A DNA stretch of 64,000 bases, taken from the NCBI RefSeq assembly GCF_000019085.1, contig NC_010321.1:1561001-1625000 (forward strand), written 5' to 3'. The notes below the pieces were generated by a model. It was not told the origin of the DNA and searched no databases. It worked only from the letters and a program-made list of their open reading frames with translations. The translations under genes and the position numbers were made by a program. Source of the stretch: Thermoanaerobacter pseudethanolicus ATCC 33223. GTDB taxonomy: Bacteria; Bacillota; Thermoanaerobacteria; Thermoanaerobacterales; Thermoanaerobacteraceae. Shown here piece by piece: positions 16,734 through 26,085 of the stretch (positions are counted from its first letter, which is position 1; every line of letters starts with the position of its first letter).

Positions 16734-18131
16734 ATGTCACAAAAACAGTACAACAAATGGTTAATTCTTTCTGCAGTTGTCATTGGTAGCATAATGGGGC
16801 CAATTGACGGAAGTATAGTCAACATAGCAATGCCAGAATTTACAAAGATTTTCCACACAAATATAACAACAGTAAGCTGGGTCTCCATGACATATTTATT
16901 AGTTTTAAGTAGTCTAATGATGACTTTTGGAAGACTTGGCGATATGTTGGGTTATAAAAAACTGTATCAATACGGCCTTTTGACTTTTTCAATATCTTCT
17001 GCGATCTTGAGTCTTTCTGTAAATATATATATGTTAATAATTATGCGAGCTTTCCAAGCAATAGGAGCTGGCATGCTAATGTCAATGACATCAGCTATTA
17101 TAACATCCGTGTTTCCTCCAAACGAAAGAGGTAAAGCTCTCGGCATTAACGCTATGTCTATATCTATCGGGCTTGCAATAGGTCCTACATTAGGGGGTTT
17201 TCTTTTATCAAATTTGGGTTGGCAGTCTATATTTTATATAAACGTTCCTATCGGTATAATAGGTTACATATGGGCTCATATCGTGGTACCTGACAACAAA
17301 GGAGTTCCTGAAAAATTTGATATTTACGGATCTATTTCTTTCTTTGGCTTTCTTGCAAGCCTCTTGCTCTTTATATCAGAAGGTGGAACATGGGGTTGGA
17401 CATCACTTCCAAGTATAATTTCATTATTGACATCAGTAACATTTTTAACAATCTTTGTAATTATAGAAAATAAAGTAGACTTTCCTATGTTTGACTTCTC
17501 TCTTTTAAAAATAAGGTCTTTTACCTTTGGAAACATAAGCACCCTGCTAAACTTTATGTCTCAAAACACAATGACTTTTTTAACTCCTTTCCTCCTTCAG
17601 CATCTAGGATTTACTACTGAAAAAGCAGGTATAGTAATGACTTCTTTCCCTCTCGTCATGTTCGTCGTGGCACCCTTAAGCGGTATTTTAGCTGATAGAT
17701 ACGGAGCCCAAATCCTCTCAACTATTGGTGCACTCATTTCTGCAACAGCCCTTTTTCTTATGGTAACTTTAACAGAAAAATCTACTATGTTTTCCATTAT
17801 GACCCATCTTGCCCTTTTTGGCGTAGGAAATGCCATTTTTCAGACACCAAACAACAGTGCAGTAATGGGAAGTGCGCCAAAAAACAGATTAGGGGTAGCC
17901 TCTGCCTTTCTCGCAACAATGAGAAATGTAGGAATGGTAATGGGCATTGCAGTAGGAAGCGCTATATTTACAAACAGGTTAAAAGTCTATCAAGCTCTAA
18001 AATTTTCTTCCAACACTACCTTTATGATGGCTATTAAAGAAGCTTATATAGCCGCCGGAATCTTTTCATTAATATGCGCCTTTACTTCTCTTGTGAGAAA
18101 TGATGTTAAATTAATAAAAGGAAAGGATTGA
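16734..18131 (+). CDS. DHA2-family MFS drug exporter (EmrB/QacA type)
   Basis: The 465 residues hold about 14 hydrophobic segments, as in the DHA2 drug:proton antiporters. Motif A appears as GRLGDMLGYKKLYQYG, motif D1-like VVIGSIMGPIDGSIVNIA opens the protein and motif C-like ALGINAMSISIGLAIGPTLGG lies in segment 5. The substrate cannot be told. CGGAGGG precedes ATG. Its stop lies five bases before ndk, so the two are cotranscribed. Confidence 0.93.
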   Translation: MSQKQYNKWLILSAVVIGSIMGPIDGSIVNIAMPEFTKIFHTNITTVSWVSMTYLLVLSSLMMTFGRLGDMLGYKKLYQYGLLTFSISSAILSLSVNIYMLIIMRAFQAIGAGMLMSMTSAIITSVFPPNERGKALGINAMSISIGLAIGPTLGGFLLSNLGWQSIFYINVPIGIIGYIWAHIVVPDNKGVPEKFDIYGSISFFGFLASLLLFISEGGTWGWTSLPSIISLLTSVTFLTIFVIIENKVDFPMFDFSLLKIRSFTFGNISTLLNFMSQNTMTFLTPFLLQHLGFTTEKAGIVMTSFPLVMFVVAPLSGILADRYGAQILSTIGALISATALFLMVTLTEKSTMFSIMTHLALFGVGNAIFQTPNNSAVMGSAPKNRLGVASAFLATMRNVGMVMGIAVGSAIFTNRLKVYQALKFSSNTTFMMAIKEAYIAAGIFSLICAFTSLVRNDVKLIKGKD

Positions 18132-18136
18132 TTTAA

Positions 18137-18544
18137 ATGGAGACCACCCTTGCTATAGTAAAACCCGACGGTGTCAAGAGAGGGCTTATAGGAGAAATAT
18201 TAAAAAGATATGAAAACAAAGGTTTAAGGCTTAAAGCGGCAAAAGTAATAACTCCAACAATTGAGCTTTTAGAAAAGCACTACGAGGAACACAAAGGCAA
18301 GCCTTACTACAAACCTTTAATACAGTACATGTCCTCAGGTCCTGTCTTTGCAATGGTACTAGAAGGAGAAAACGCCGTAAAAATAGTAAGACTTTTAAAT
18401 GGTGCCACAAAAGTAGAAGAAGCACTTCCTGGGACGATAAGAGGTGATTTTGCCATAAGCACCACTTTTAACATCATACACGGCTCAGATAGTATTGAAT
18501 CTGCAAAGAGAGAAATAGCACTGTGGTTTCCTGAATTAGCATGA
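18137..18544 (+). CDS. ndk: Nucleoside diphosphate kinase
   Basis: Ndk transfers the terminal phosphate among nucleoside triphosphates through a phosphohistidine. The 135-residue protein opens METTLAIVKPDGVKRGLIGE and has the active-site stretch NIIHGSDSIESAKREI with the catalytic histidine near residue 115, and the C-terminal WFPE. All family residues visible to me are present. AGGAAAGGA lies about ten bases upstream of ATG, inside the end of the MFS gene. Confidence 0.97.
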   Translation: METTLAIVKPDGVKRGLIGEILKRYENKGLRLKAAKVITPTIELLEKHYEEHKGKPYYKPLIQYMSSGPVFAMVLEGENAVKIVRLLNGATKVEEALPGTIRGDFAISTTFNIIHGSDSIESAKREIALWFPELA

Positions 18545-18601
18545 ATATTTTTGTGGACAGGGCATAAACTCTAATAGAGAAAACTATTGGAGGTATACCT
18601 T

Positions 18602-18937
18602 ATGCCCAAAATAACAGTAGAAAGTAAAAATAACCAGTATGGAATCATCTACGGAAGAATTGATGACTATAACTGGTACGCATTGGTACAAAAAGAAAAA
18701 GTAAGTTACGGAATAAATCCTGTTACTTTAGAAAAAGGAGATGGGAAAGTTTCAAGATTGTTTGTTTACAAAAAATTTTCTTCCAAGATTCCCAATGACT
18801 TTATAAAATCAGTAGTGGCTGATTACAGACATAAATGGAATTGGTTAGAAAAAGACAAAAAAGAGCTAATAACAAGATTAGTAAATTATTTAGAACTTCG
18901 ATATTCTCTAAAAGTATTAAAGTCTAAGGCGAAGTGA
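18602..18937 (+). CDS. Hypothetical protein of 111 residues
   Basis: I do not recognise a domain. The protein is basic, soluble and strand-rich in its first half (ITVESKNNQYGIIYGRID, then WYALVQKEKVSYGI), with a helical C-terminus (WNWLEKDKKELITRLVNYLE). ATG at 18602 follows TTGGAGGTATACCTT; the TTG inside that ribosome binding site is in frame but too early. The last residues KAK and the stop codon lie inside the palindromic terminator shared with the opposite gene. Confidence 0.75.
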   Translation: MPKITVESKNNQYGIIYGRIDDYNWYALVQKEKVSYGINPVTLEKGDGKVSRLFVYKKFSSKIPNDFIKSVVADYRHKWNWLEKDKKELITRLVNYLELRYSLKVLKSKAK

Positions 18938-18953
18938 CTTCACTTCGCCTTAG
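18924..18953. terminator. Palindromic terminator shared by two convergent genes
   Basis: CTAAGGCGAAGTGA is followed by TCACTTCGCCTTAG, a perfect 28-base palindrome with no extra loop. It contains the stop codons of both neighbours; each strand reads AAG GCG AAG TGA, so both proteins end Lys-Ala-Lys. Confidence 0.85.
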
Positions 18954-21615
18954 TTAATGGTACTATATAAGCAGTATAAAGATTGTTAAATACAAATTCT
19001 ATTGAAGAGAAAAATACCACCACCAGCCAATCATAGCCAGTAAGCACTGTTGTCCTAAACACAACACTTAAAGGTGGAACATATATTGTAGCTAAGAAAA
19101 GCAAAAATGATGTTAAAACTGCTAACACCAAGTAAGGATTAGTAAAAATCCCTATCTCAAAAATTAAATTTCTTTCTGACCTGCACTCAAAGGCGTGTAT
19201 CAGCTCTACCATCACTAATGTAGCAAAAGCTACAGTCCTAGCTTTTTCCAATGTCCCATAACTTAATGCAAATACATATGCTCCAAGAGTACTTACTGCC
19301 ATTAAAAATCCCACTATAATGATTCTTATACCCAACCCTCTTGAAAACACACTTTCTTTAGCGTTTCTTGGTTTCATCATCATTATATCTTTTTCAGGAG
19401 GATCCATCCCCAGAGCTAAAGCTGGTAACCCATCAGTAACAAGATTGACCATTAATATTTGAATTGGAGCAAGAGGCAATTTTAAGGCCATTAAAGCTGC
19501 AAAAAACATAGTCAAAACTTCTCCAAGATTACAAGAAAGCAAAAATCGTATAAACTTTCGTATATTGTCATAAATTATTCTTCCCTCTTCAACAGCTGCC
19601 ACAATAGTAGCAAAATTATCATCTAATAAAATCATAGAGGAAGCCTCTTTTGCAACTTCTGTTCCTCCTTTTCCCATAGCAATACCTATATCTGCCTCTT
19701 TCAAAGCTGGAGCATCATTTACACCATCCCCTGTCATAGCTACTGTAAAACCTTTGTTTCTAAGGGCTCTGACAATTCTGAGCTTATGTCTTGGGGTTAC
19801 TCTTGCATAAACACTAATATTTGTACAAGCTTTCTCAAGGTCCTTATCGCCCATGTTATCTAAATCCTGCCCTGTGATTACTTTATCATTTTCCCCTAAT
19901 ATTTTTAATTCTTTTGCTATAGCAGTTGCAGTAATCTTGTGGTCACCTGTTATCATAACCGGCTTTATTCCTGCCATCTTGCATTTTAAAATCGCCTCAT
20001 ATACTTCCCTTCGAGGAGGGTCTATCATCCCTTCCAATCCTACAAAAACCAAATCTTTTTCTATAAACTCCGCAACCATTGGAAATTTAGGAGGAAGCTT
20101 TTTATAAGCAAAGGCCAATACTCTTAAAGCTTCCCTGCCAAAACTTTCATTGATATCTAATATTCTTTTTTTATCAAAAACAGTAAGTGGCACTTCTTTT
20201 CCTTCTGTATATTTATATGTACAAAGGTCCAACATTACATCTGGTGCACCTTTTACATAGACATATTTTTCACCGCTTATCTCCACAATAACGGACATCC
20301 TTTTTCTATCTGAATCGAAAGGAATTTCCTCCATTCTTTTAATATTTTCTACCAATTCAAGAGAAAGTCCTGATTTCATTGAAAAAGAAAGTATAGCAGC
20401 TTCGGTAGGGTCTCCTAAGTATTTTTCTTCTTCTAAAGTTTCTTTGCCAATTTTTATCTTTTCCCTCTTAATCTTTGCATTATTGCACAATGCTCCTATC
20501 TCCAACATCTTTCTAAAAGCGCTTCTCTCTTTATTTCTCATTGTAGTAAATTCTTTACTTTTATCACCTTTTACTTCAAAAACTTCTTCATCGCAAAACA
20601 CTTTTGTCACAGTCATTTTGTTCTCTGTCAAAGTACCTGTCTTATCCGTACATATTACATTAGTGCATCCCAAAGTTTCAACAGCAGGTAATTTTCTTAT
20701 TAACGCATTTCTTTTAAGCATCCTTTGTACCCCAATAGCCAAAGAAACTGTAACAACAGCAGGAAGTCCCTCAGGAATAGCAGCAACTGCAAGACTTACA
20801 CCTGATAAAAACATATAATATAAAGACTCTCCTCTTATTATTCCTAATACTATTACAATACCGCATATAGCAAGAGCTCCAGCTACTAACACTTTTCCAA
20901 GTTTATTAAGTCTTTTTTGTAATGGCGTTTCATCTCCTTCAATATCTTTAATCATCCCTGCAATTTTCCCCATTTCTGTTTGCATACCTGTAGCAGTTAC
21001 AATAGCTTTCCCTCTTCCTTTCGTAACAATCGTACCCATATAAACTACATTACTATTAGTTACTGCCGCTCTTTTTACATTGTTTACAGCTTCCTTGTGG
21101 ACAGGGACTGACTCACCAGTCAAAATCGATTCATCCACTTCTAAATTATGACTTTCTATCAAAACAGCATCTGCTGGAACTTTATCTCCCGCCTCCAATA
21201 TAATAATATCATCTATTACAATCTGAGAAGCCTCTATCTCTTTTTGTTCTCCATCCCTCAAAACTTTTGCAATAGGCGCTGCAAGTTTTTTTAAAGCTTC
21301 CAAAGACTGCTCTGTTCTATATTCTTGGATAAATCCTAATACAGCATTTAAAATGACGATTATCGTTATTGTCAAAGCATCCGCTAATTCTCCCATCAAA
21401 GCAGAAATTAAAGTTGCTGCCAATAAAACCATCACCATAAAATCTTGAAACTGGTTTAAAAATATTTGCAAAGGACTAACTTTGTGCCCTTCCTCCAATA
21501 TATTCGGCCCATATTTCAATAACCTTTTTTGCGCTTCTTGACTATTTAAGCCGGTAAAGTCAGTTTTATCAAAGTAGTAAATTGTTTGTTGCATTTGCTT
21601 CTTACCGTAAGACAT
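18940..21615 (-). CDS. Calcium-type P-type ATPase (P2A)
   Basis: The 891-residue pump has an N-terminal cation ATPase domain, the actuator TGES loop (ILTGESVPV), and PEGLP in segment M4 ([11 protein letters not shown]), as in SERCA-type Ca2+ pumps. The phosphorylation motif [11 protein letters not shown] is near residue 323, then KGAPDV, TGD and [12 protein letters not shown]. The C-terminal membrane part has [13 protein letters not shown] in M6, supplying N and D calcium ligands. It probably exports Ca2+ in exchange for protons. It stands downstream of the DUF2225 gene, which has its own terminator. Confidence 0.95.
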   Translation of the reverse strand: MSYGKKQMQQTIYYFDKTDFTGLNSQEAQKRLLKYGPNILEEGHKVSPLQIFLNQFQDFMVMVLLAATLISALMGELADALTITIIVILNAVLGFIQEYRTEQSLEALKKLAAPIAKVLRDGEQKEIEASQIVIDDIIILEAGDKVPADAVLIESHNLEVDESILTGESVPVHKEAVNNVKRAAVTNSNVVYMGTIVTKGRGKAIVTATGMQTEMGKIAGMIKDIEGDETPLQKRLNKLGKVLVAGALAICGIVIVLGIIRGESLYYMFLSGVSLAVAAIPEGLPAVVTVSLAIGVQRMLKRNALIRKLPAVETLGCTNVICTDKTGTLTENKMTVTKVFCDEEVFEVKGDKSKEFTTMRNKERSAFRKMLEIGALCNNAKIKREKIKIGKETLEEEKYLGDPTEAAILSFSMKSGLSLELVENIKRMEEIPFDSDRKRMSVIVEISGEKYVYVKGAPDVMLDLCTYKYTEGKEVPLTVFDKKRILDINESFGREALRVLAFAYKKLPPKFPMVAEFIEKDLVFVGLEGMIDPPRREVYEAILKCKMAGIKPVMITGDHKITATAIAKELKILGENDKVITGQDLDNMGDKDLEKACTNISVYARVTPRHKLRIVRALRNKGFTVAMTGDGVNDAPALKEADIGIAMGKGGTEVAKEASSMILLDDNFATIVAAVEEGRIIYDNIRKFIRFLLSCNLGEVLTMFFAALMALKLPLAPIQILMVNLVTDGLPALALGMDPPEKDIMMMKPRNAKESVFSRGLGIRIIIVGFLMAVSTLGAYVFALSYGTLEKARTVAFATLVMVELIHAFECRSERNLIFEIGIFTNPYLVLAVLTSFLLFLATIYVPPLSVVFRTTVLTGYDWLVVVFFSSIEFVFNNLYTAYIVPLTKAK

Positions 21616-21656
21616 CCCAATCCCCTTTCTTAAACTTTTTGCTCTCTAAATAAAAT

Positions 21657-21686
21657 ATGAGGGCATTCTAAAAAACATGCCCTCAT
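21657..21686 (-). terminator. Terminator after the DUF2225 gene
   Basis: ATGAGGGCAT / ATGCCCTCAT is a perfect 10-bp stem with T-rich flank on the minus strand; it overlaps the last codons of the gene. Confidence 0.85.
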
Positions 21687-22342
21687 TCTTTTAAACTTTG
21701 CCATCCATCTCTTGCAAGATTGACTATTAAATTATGTCGAGACTTGTCAGGATGATTTATAACTTTATTATACCATTTTAATGCCTCTTCTTTATTGCCT
21801 AACATTCTATTAAGTTCTGCTATCATGTATATAAGAAGTATTTCTTCCTCATATATATCCGAACCACTATAGGCTTTTATATAAGAATCCAATGCATATT
21901 TCAAATATTTTTCTTCATTTACCTTATCATTTAAAATCCTATATATCCAAGCAATTCTAAGACAAGTCTTCGCAAAAACTATGGGTTTATCTTCTTTTAT
22001 CTGGGAACAATATAAAGCCAATAAATAGGTTTCTAACGCTTTTTGAGGTGTTCTTTCACCAGAAAATTCTCTTTTAACCCACTTAGCCGTTACCAGTGAC
22101 AGGATTTTTTCCTTTTTGTCATTAGTTATTCTGTCAAATTCAGATTCCAAAGCAGCATATCCACAATTTGGGCACACAATAACCTCATAAAAGAAAGGAT
22201 TAATGCCATCTTTATATTTAGTATAAAAATCTCTTTCTCTTTCTTCCACCTTCAATTGTGAAGTCCTTACTTTAGTATATGTAAATTCTCTCTTACACAC
22301 TGGACATACGGCTTTTTTCTCGTACAAATATTTGTTCTCCAA
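21683..22342 (-). CDS. DUF2225 zinc-motif protein with TPR-like repeats
   Basis: The 219-residue protein has paired CxxC motifs: CPVCKREF near residue 9 and CPNCGYAA near residue 55, probably one zinc site. The C-terminal half is helical and TPR-like (YKAYSGSDIYEEEILLIYMI, then KEEALKWYNKVINHP). The family role is unknown. I choose TTG at 22342, five bases after CGGAGGTG; this gives MENKYLYEKKAVCPVC, the normal family start. A longer in-frame start at 22438 would add 32 hydrophobic residues with no ribosome binding site. Confidence 0.85.
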   Translation of the reverse strand: MENKYLYEKKAVCPVCKREFTYTKVRTSQLKVEERERDFYTKYKDGINPFFYEVIVCPNCGYAALESEFDRITNDKKEKILSLVTAKWVKREFSGERTPQKALETYLLALYCSQIKEDKPIVFAKTCLRIAWIYRILNDKVNEEKYLKYALDSYIKAYSGSDIYEEEILLIYMIAELNRMLGNKEEALKWYNKVINHPDKSRHNLIVNLARDGWQSLKE

Positions 22343-22447
22343 TATTACACCTCCGTCCAACATTAGTCCTATTAAATATTTTAACATACTCATCAACATT
22401 TTTCGACATTCTCTAGATAAAAAATTAGCTATCTGCAAAAGTTGAAA

Positions 22448-23497
22448 TTATTTGTGATTTATTATTCCATATGTAAGGCCAATAAGCATAATAATGCCTC
22501 CATAACCAGCAATAGGATATAAATAATGAACAAGTTTTGCAAAACCAAACCTACTAGCTATAAGGGCTATTCCTCCCGAGGCAACAGTAAAAATCTTATA
22601 TTTCACTGACCCAACTTCTGTAAACCTTGCCGCAAACCCATATAGATTTCCAACAGCCGTAGTATATATTTCTGCAATCAAAATAAAACTGTATACAAAT
22701 TTCAAAACCGGTGAAATATTACCAGCAACATAAAGCATGGGTATCTCATATAAAGAAGCAGTAGGCATATTTATAAGAATTGTAAAAAATATCAAAAACG
22801 CACCTAATCCTAATCCCATTCCTCCTAATATAGCTCCCCATCTTAGTTTTGACCTGTCGTTGGTTTTCTGTCCAAGAGGAGCAAGAATGGCAACTGCCAT
22901 CAAAAGATTATAGGAAGCATAAAGTACTCCCGACAATGCAAAATTTTTTACTGCAGCTTTAAAAGGAAAGTCAGCAATTGTTATAACCGTAATGTCTGGT
23001 CCATAAAAAAGGGAAAAAGTACCCACAATGATTATGGCAAGCAAGAGCAAAGGCACTACAAAAGAAATGGCAGAAATAACTCCTCCAATTCCTGTTAATA
23101 CTGTTACAACCGATAATACTGCCATTACTACACCCCCAAAAGTAGAAGGAAGCCCAAATTGCTCTTCAAAAATTGCACCACAACCTGCTATCATTGCAGA
23201 TAGTGCTCCAAACAAAAAAAATGTAACTACTAAATCTATCACTCTTCCAAATAAAGGTCCCCCAGCCTTCATGATGACCTTTTTATAGGAAGAGGCATTA
23301 AGCCTGTTACCTAATCGTAAAATTATATACCCATAAAACACAAACATAAAAACAGCAATTACAAGCCCTATAGTTCCTTTTACTCCGTGATATGCAAAAA
23401 ACTGCAATATTTCTTGTCCCGAAGCAAATCCCGCCCCTACTACTGTTCCTATATAGCTTGCAGCAACTTTAAAAGCCGAAATCTCTTTTCTACTCAA
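22448..23497 (-). CDS. YkvI-type membrane protein, LeuT-fold transporter family
   Basis: This 349-residue protein has about ten hydrophobic segments and opens AFKVAASYIGTVVGAGFASG, with the unwound-helix glycines VGAGFASGQE characteristic of the YkvI family in the APC superfamily. The substrate is unknown. Its start is TTG at 23497; the ribosome binding site GGCGGG is the 3' arm of a hairpin described separately. It is followed 10 bases upstream-in-coordinates by the DUF2225 leader, and may be cotranscribed with it only in part because their gap contains no terminator. Confidence 0.88.
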   Translation of the reverse strand: MSRKEISAFKVAASYIGTVVGAGFASGQEILQFFAYHGVKGTIGLVIAVFMFVFYGYIILRLGNRLNASSYKKVIMKAGGPLFGRVIDLVVTFFLFGALSAMIAGCGAIFEEQFGLPSTFGGVVMAVLSVVTVLTGIGGVISAISFVVPLLLLAIIIVGTFSLFYGPDITVITIADFPFKAAVKNFALSGVLYASYNLLMAVAILAPLGQKTNDRSKLRWGAILGGMGLGLGAFLIFFTILINMPTASLYEIPMLYVAGNISPVLKFVYSFILIAEIYTTAVGNLYGFAARFTEVGSVKYKIFTVASGGIALIASRFGFAKLVHYLYPIAGYGGIIMLIGLTYGIINHK

Positions 23498-23501
23498 AAA
23501 A

Positions 23502-23543
23502 ATCCCGCCTTTCTTTCTATTTTAAATATATTTTTGGCGGGAT
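23502..23543 (-). promoter_or_regulatory. RBS-occluding, terminator-like hairpin in the ykvI leader
   Basis: On the minus strand ATCCCGCC (23536-23543) pairs perfectly with GGCGGGAT (23502-23509), with a 26-base AT-rich loop. GGCGGG is the ribosome binding site of the following TTG start, and TTTTTT directly follows the stem. The element could act as an attenuator or a translation lock. Confidence 0.6.
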
Positions 23544-23652
23544 AAAAAATATTATTCTTTTTAAAAAACTATTTACTTTTTATTAGAAAATGAGTTAAAA
23601 TAATAGTTGTGCCATAACAAAATATTCTAGTACGTTTTATGAGGTGAAACAA

Positions 23653-24564
23653 ATGAAAAGAAAGAAATGGTTTATTTTCTTTTTAATATTATCTATTGTA
23701 GCTTCAGGAGCCTTTTTTGTATATTATAAATACATACGTATAACAAAACATCCAGAGAGTGTATTTAACAATGATAATAAAAATAATATTTCCAATTCTG
23801 AACAAGCATTACCTAAAGACAAAGTATATATTGCCTTTTTAGGCTTAGATAAAAATGATGAAAGAGTACACACTCTAGGAAGTTTTAGGACTGACACTAT
23901 AATGATATTTTCAATTGATTTAAATGATAAAGTCGTAAAAGTTCTTTCCATTCCGCGAGATACATACGTAGATATTCCCGGATTTCATAAAGACAAAATA
24001 AATGCTGCATATGTATATGGCGGTATGGGAGAAAAAGGTTATGCTCTTAGCTTAAAAACCATAAGTGATTTTTTAGGTATCGATGTGCCTTATTACATTT
24101 CAATAGACATGCAGACAATACCAGATATTGTAGACGCAATCGGTGGAGTACCCCTCGATGTAGAAGTAAATATGCATAGCCATGGAGCCAACTTAGATAA
24201 AGGATACCAAATTTTAGATGGGCAAAAGGCTTATCAGTATCTAAGATGGAGATATGACCCCATGGGAGATATAAACAGAATTAAAAGGCAACAAAAGTTT
24301 ATAATTGCCTTTGCCAACCAGCTTAAAAGTAAAGCAAAAGATGTTTCTACTTATATAAATTTATACAATACTTTTAAAGGAAAGTTGTACACTAATCTCA
24401 ATTATGAGCAAATACTTGCCTTAATATACGCTGTTAAAGACATATCACCAGATTCGATAGAAAAATTCACAGTGCCAGGAGACTTTTATGATTTAAATGG
24501 AATAAGTTACTGGAAGCCAGATATGGAAAAATTAAACGAGGTGCTTCAAGAATTCACAAAATAA
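23653..24564 (+). CDS. LytR-CpsA-Psr (LCP) family protein
   Basis: LCP proteins transfer lipid-linked glycopolymers to peptidoglycan outside the cell. A single N-terminal membrane anchor (WFIFFLILSIVASGAFFVYY) is followed by the LCP domain: RTDTIMIFSIDL, VLSIPRDTYVDIPG, KINAAYVYGG and the arginine-rich YLRWRYDPMGDINRIKRQQK. The conserved D and R residues for pyrophosphate binding are present. GAGGTG precedes ATG at 23653; a GTG within it (23644) is unlikely. It faces the cps operon, a common pairing. Confidence 0.93.
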   Translation: MKRKKWFIFFLILSIVASGAFFVYYKYIRITKHPESVFNNDNKNNISNSEQALPKDKVYIAFLGLDKNDERVHTLGSFRTDTIMIFSIDLNDKVVKVLSIPRDTYVDIPGFHKDKINAAYVYGGMGEKGYALSLKTISDFLGIDVPYYISIDMQTIPDIVDAIGGVPLDVEVNMHSHGANLDKGYQILDGQKAYQYLRWRYDPMGDINRIKRQQKFIIAFANQLKSKAKDVSTYINLYNTFKGKLYTNLNYEQILALIYAVKDISPDSIEKFTVPGDFYDLNGISYWKPDMEKLNEVLQEFTK

Positions 24565-24597
24565 AGAGACGCAGCTAGAAGCGTCTCTTTATTTTGT
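24557..24597. terminator. Bidirectional terminator between LCP gene and cpsB
   Basis: CAAAATAAAGAGACGC / GCGTCTCTTTATTTTG forms a long perfect stem around AGCTAGAA-type loop; both convergent genes end inside it. Confidence 0.93.
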
Positions 24598-25354
24598 GAA
24601 ACCAACTTAGTTTCTTTTTTATTGGTTCTATCACTTCAATATCTTCACCATTAATCACTTTTTGACTATTACTAATCAAATAGTCTATGTAGGCATCTTC
24701 AATTCCTTCTTTTTTTAAAGTCTCTAAAGCTTTTGATATCTTAGGCGCTCTTCCCCTTGTTGTATGAGCATCAGAAGCTATAAAATGCACCATATTGTGT
24801 TTTATAAGCTCTAACGACTTATACCTTATCTCATCTCCAAACAAGCCTGTAATGCTTGTAGAATTAATTTGCATAAGCGCTCCTTCGTTAATTAACCTAT
24901 ATATTATATCAAAATCTCCTTTAACATATGAATATCTTTCTATGTGAGCTATAATAGGAGTAACTCCTATCACCTTAAAGTCAAATATTACATCCTCTAT
25001 GTATTCCGGATAACTAGCTACCGGTAATTCTATCAAAATATATTTACCCATATCGTTTATTGACATAACTTCTCCTTTTTTATAACTTTCCACTAATGTA
25101 GGAGAAATAAAAGCTTCACACCCTGGAATTATCTTTAAATCTATGTGATTTTGAATTAAAAACTCATTTAACTGCTGACAAGCATTTAAAATACTCTCTT
25201 TTGATATTTCATGCTCATATTCTATATAATGAGGTGTCGCTACAATTGACTCTATACCATCTTGTACTGCAATAAGTGCCATTTCCTTGGAAATGTCCAA
25301 GGACTCAGCACCATCATCAAGATTAGGTAATATATGACAATGTATGTCCACCAT
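24575..25354 (-). CDS. cpsB: CpsB-type tyrosine-protein phosphatase (PHP domain)
   Basis: CpsB removes phosphate from the tyrosine tail of CpsD. The PHP metal ligands are visible as DIHCHILPNLDDGAE at residues 3-17, VATPHYIEYE near residue 40, IIAHIERY and IASDAHTTRGR near residue 195. The 259 residues are of normal length. Its start overlaps the last base of cpsD, so it is the last gene of the operon. Confidence 0.94.
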   Translation of the reverse strand: MVDIHCHILPNLDDGAESLDISKEMALIAVQDGIESIVATPHYIEYEHEISKESILNACQQLNEFLIQNHIDLKIIPGCEAFISPTLVESYKKGEVMSINDMGKYILIELPVASYPEYIEDVIFDFKVIGVTPIIAHIERYSYVKGDFDIIYRLINEGALMQINSTSITGLFGDEIRYKSLELIKHNMVHFIASDAHTTRGRAPKISKALETLKKEGIEDAYIDYLISNSQKVINGEDIEVIEPIKKKLSWFHKIKRRF

Positions 25355-26061
25355 TATCTTTTCCTTCTTTTCCTATGTTGTGGTTTATTATCATCATAAT
25401 AATAGTAATAGTAGTATCCTCCATGACTTTCTTTTACTCTGTTGAGTACAACCCCAAGGATATTAGCTTTTACACTTTCTAAAATCTCTTTTGCTCGGCT
25501 AACTGCTCCAATCTCTGTCTTCCCAGCTTGTATAACAAGTATTACCCCATCAACAACAGGTGCTAATACTACTGCATCAGTTACAGTAACAACAGGAGGA
25601 CTATCTATAAATACATAGTCGTAATTTTCTTGAATACTACTTAATAATTTTTTCATTCTATTAGAACCCAACAGCTCAGCTGGATTAGGTGGAATTGGCC
25701 CAGAAGTTAATATATGTAAATTACTGTAACTGGTATCTACATTTAAATAAGCCTCATAGTCCCCTTCATCTATCAGTAAATTTGTTAAACCTCTACTATT
25801 AGACAAATTAAAAGTTTTATGAACTGTGGGATTTCTTAAATCTGCATCTATTACAATAACTTTACTTCCTGTCAAAGCTACAGAATAGGATAAGTTTTTG
25901 ACAATAGTACTTTTCCCTTCATTTGGAAGCGAGCTGGTAATCAATATACTTTTAACTTTTCTATCTACACTGGTAAATTGCAAATTAGTTCTTAAAGCAC
26001 GAAAAGCCTCAGCAAAAGGCGATTTTGGATCTGCTACAATTGGATTTCTTGCTACTACCAT
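25354..26061 (-). CDS. cpsD: CpsD-type tyrosine-protein kinase (BY kinase)
   Basis: This cytosolic BY-kinase works with the membrane activator CpsC. Walker A is SSLPNEGKSTIVKNL near residue 45, Walker A' VIVIDADLRNPTVHK and Walker B YDYVFIDSPPVV. The C-terminus carries the autophosphorylation cluster GGYYYYYYYDD followed by a basic end (HRKRRKR). Seven consecutive tyrosines are notable. The start MVVARNPIVADPKSPFAEAF is the family-typical CpsC-contacting segment. Confidence 0.95.
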   Translation of the reverse strand: MVVARNPIVADPKSPFAEAFRALRTNLQFTSVDRKVKSILITSSLPNEGKSTIVKNLSYSVALTGSKVIVIDADLRNPTVHKTFNLSNSRGLTNLLIDEGDYEAYLNVDTSYSNLHILTSGPIPPNPAELLGSNRMKKLLSSIQENYDYVFIDSPPVVTVTDAVVLAPVVDGVILVIQAGKTEIGAVSRAKEILESVKANILGVVLNRVKESHGGYYYYYYYDDNKPQHRKRRKR

Positions 26062-26085
26062 TCATTTTCACATCCTTACCTAAAT

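Noticed and set aside
25380-25440. Tyrosine repeat in cpsD as a sequencing artefact
   Set aside because: Tyrosine clusters at this position are the normal autophosphorylation tail of BY kinases.
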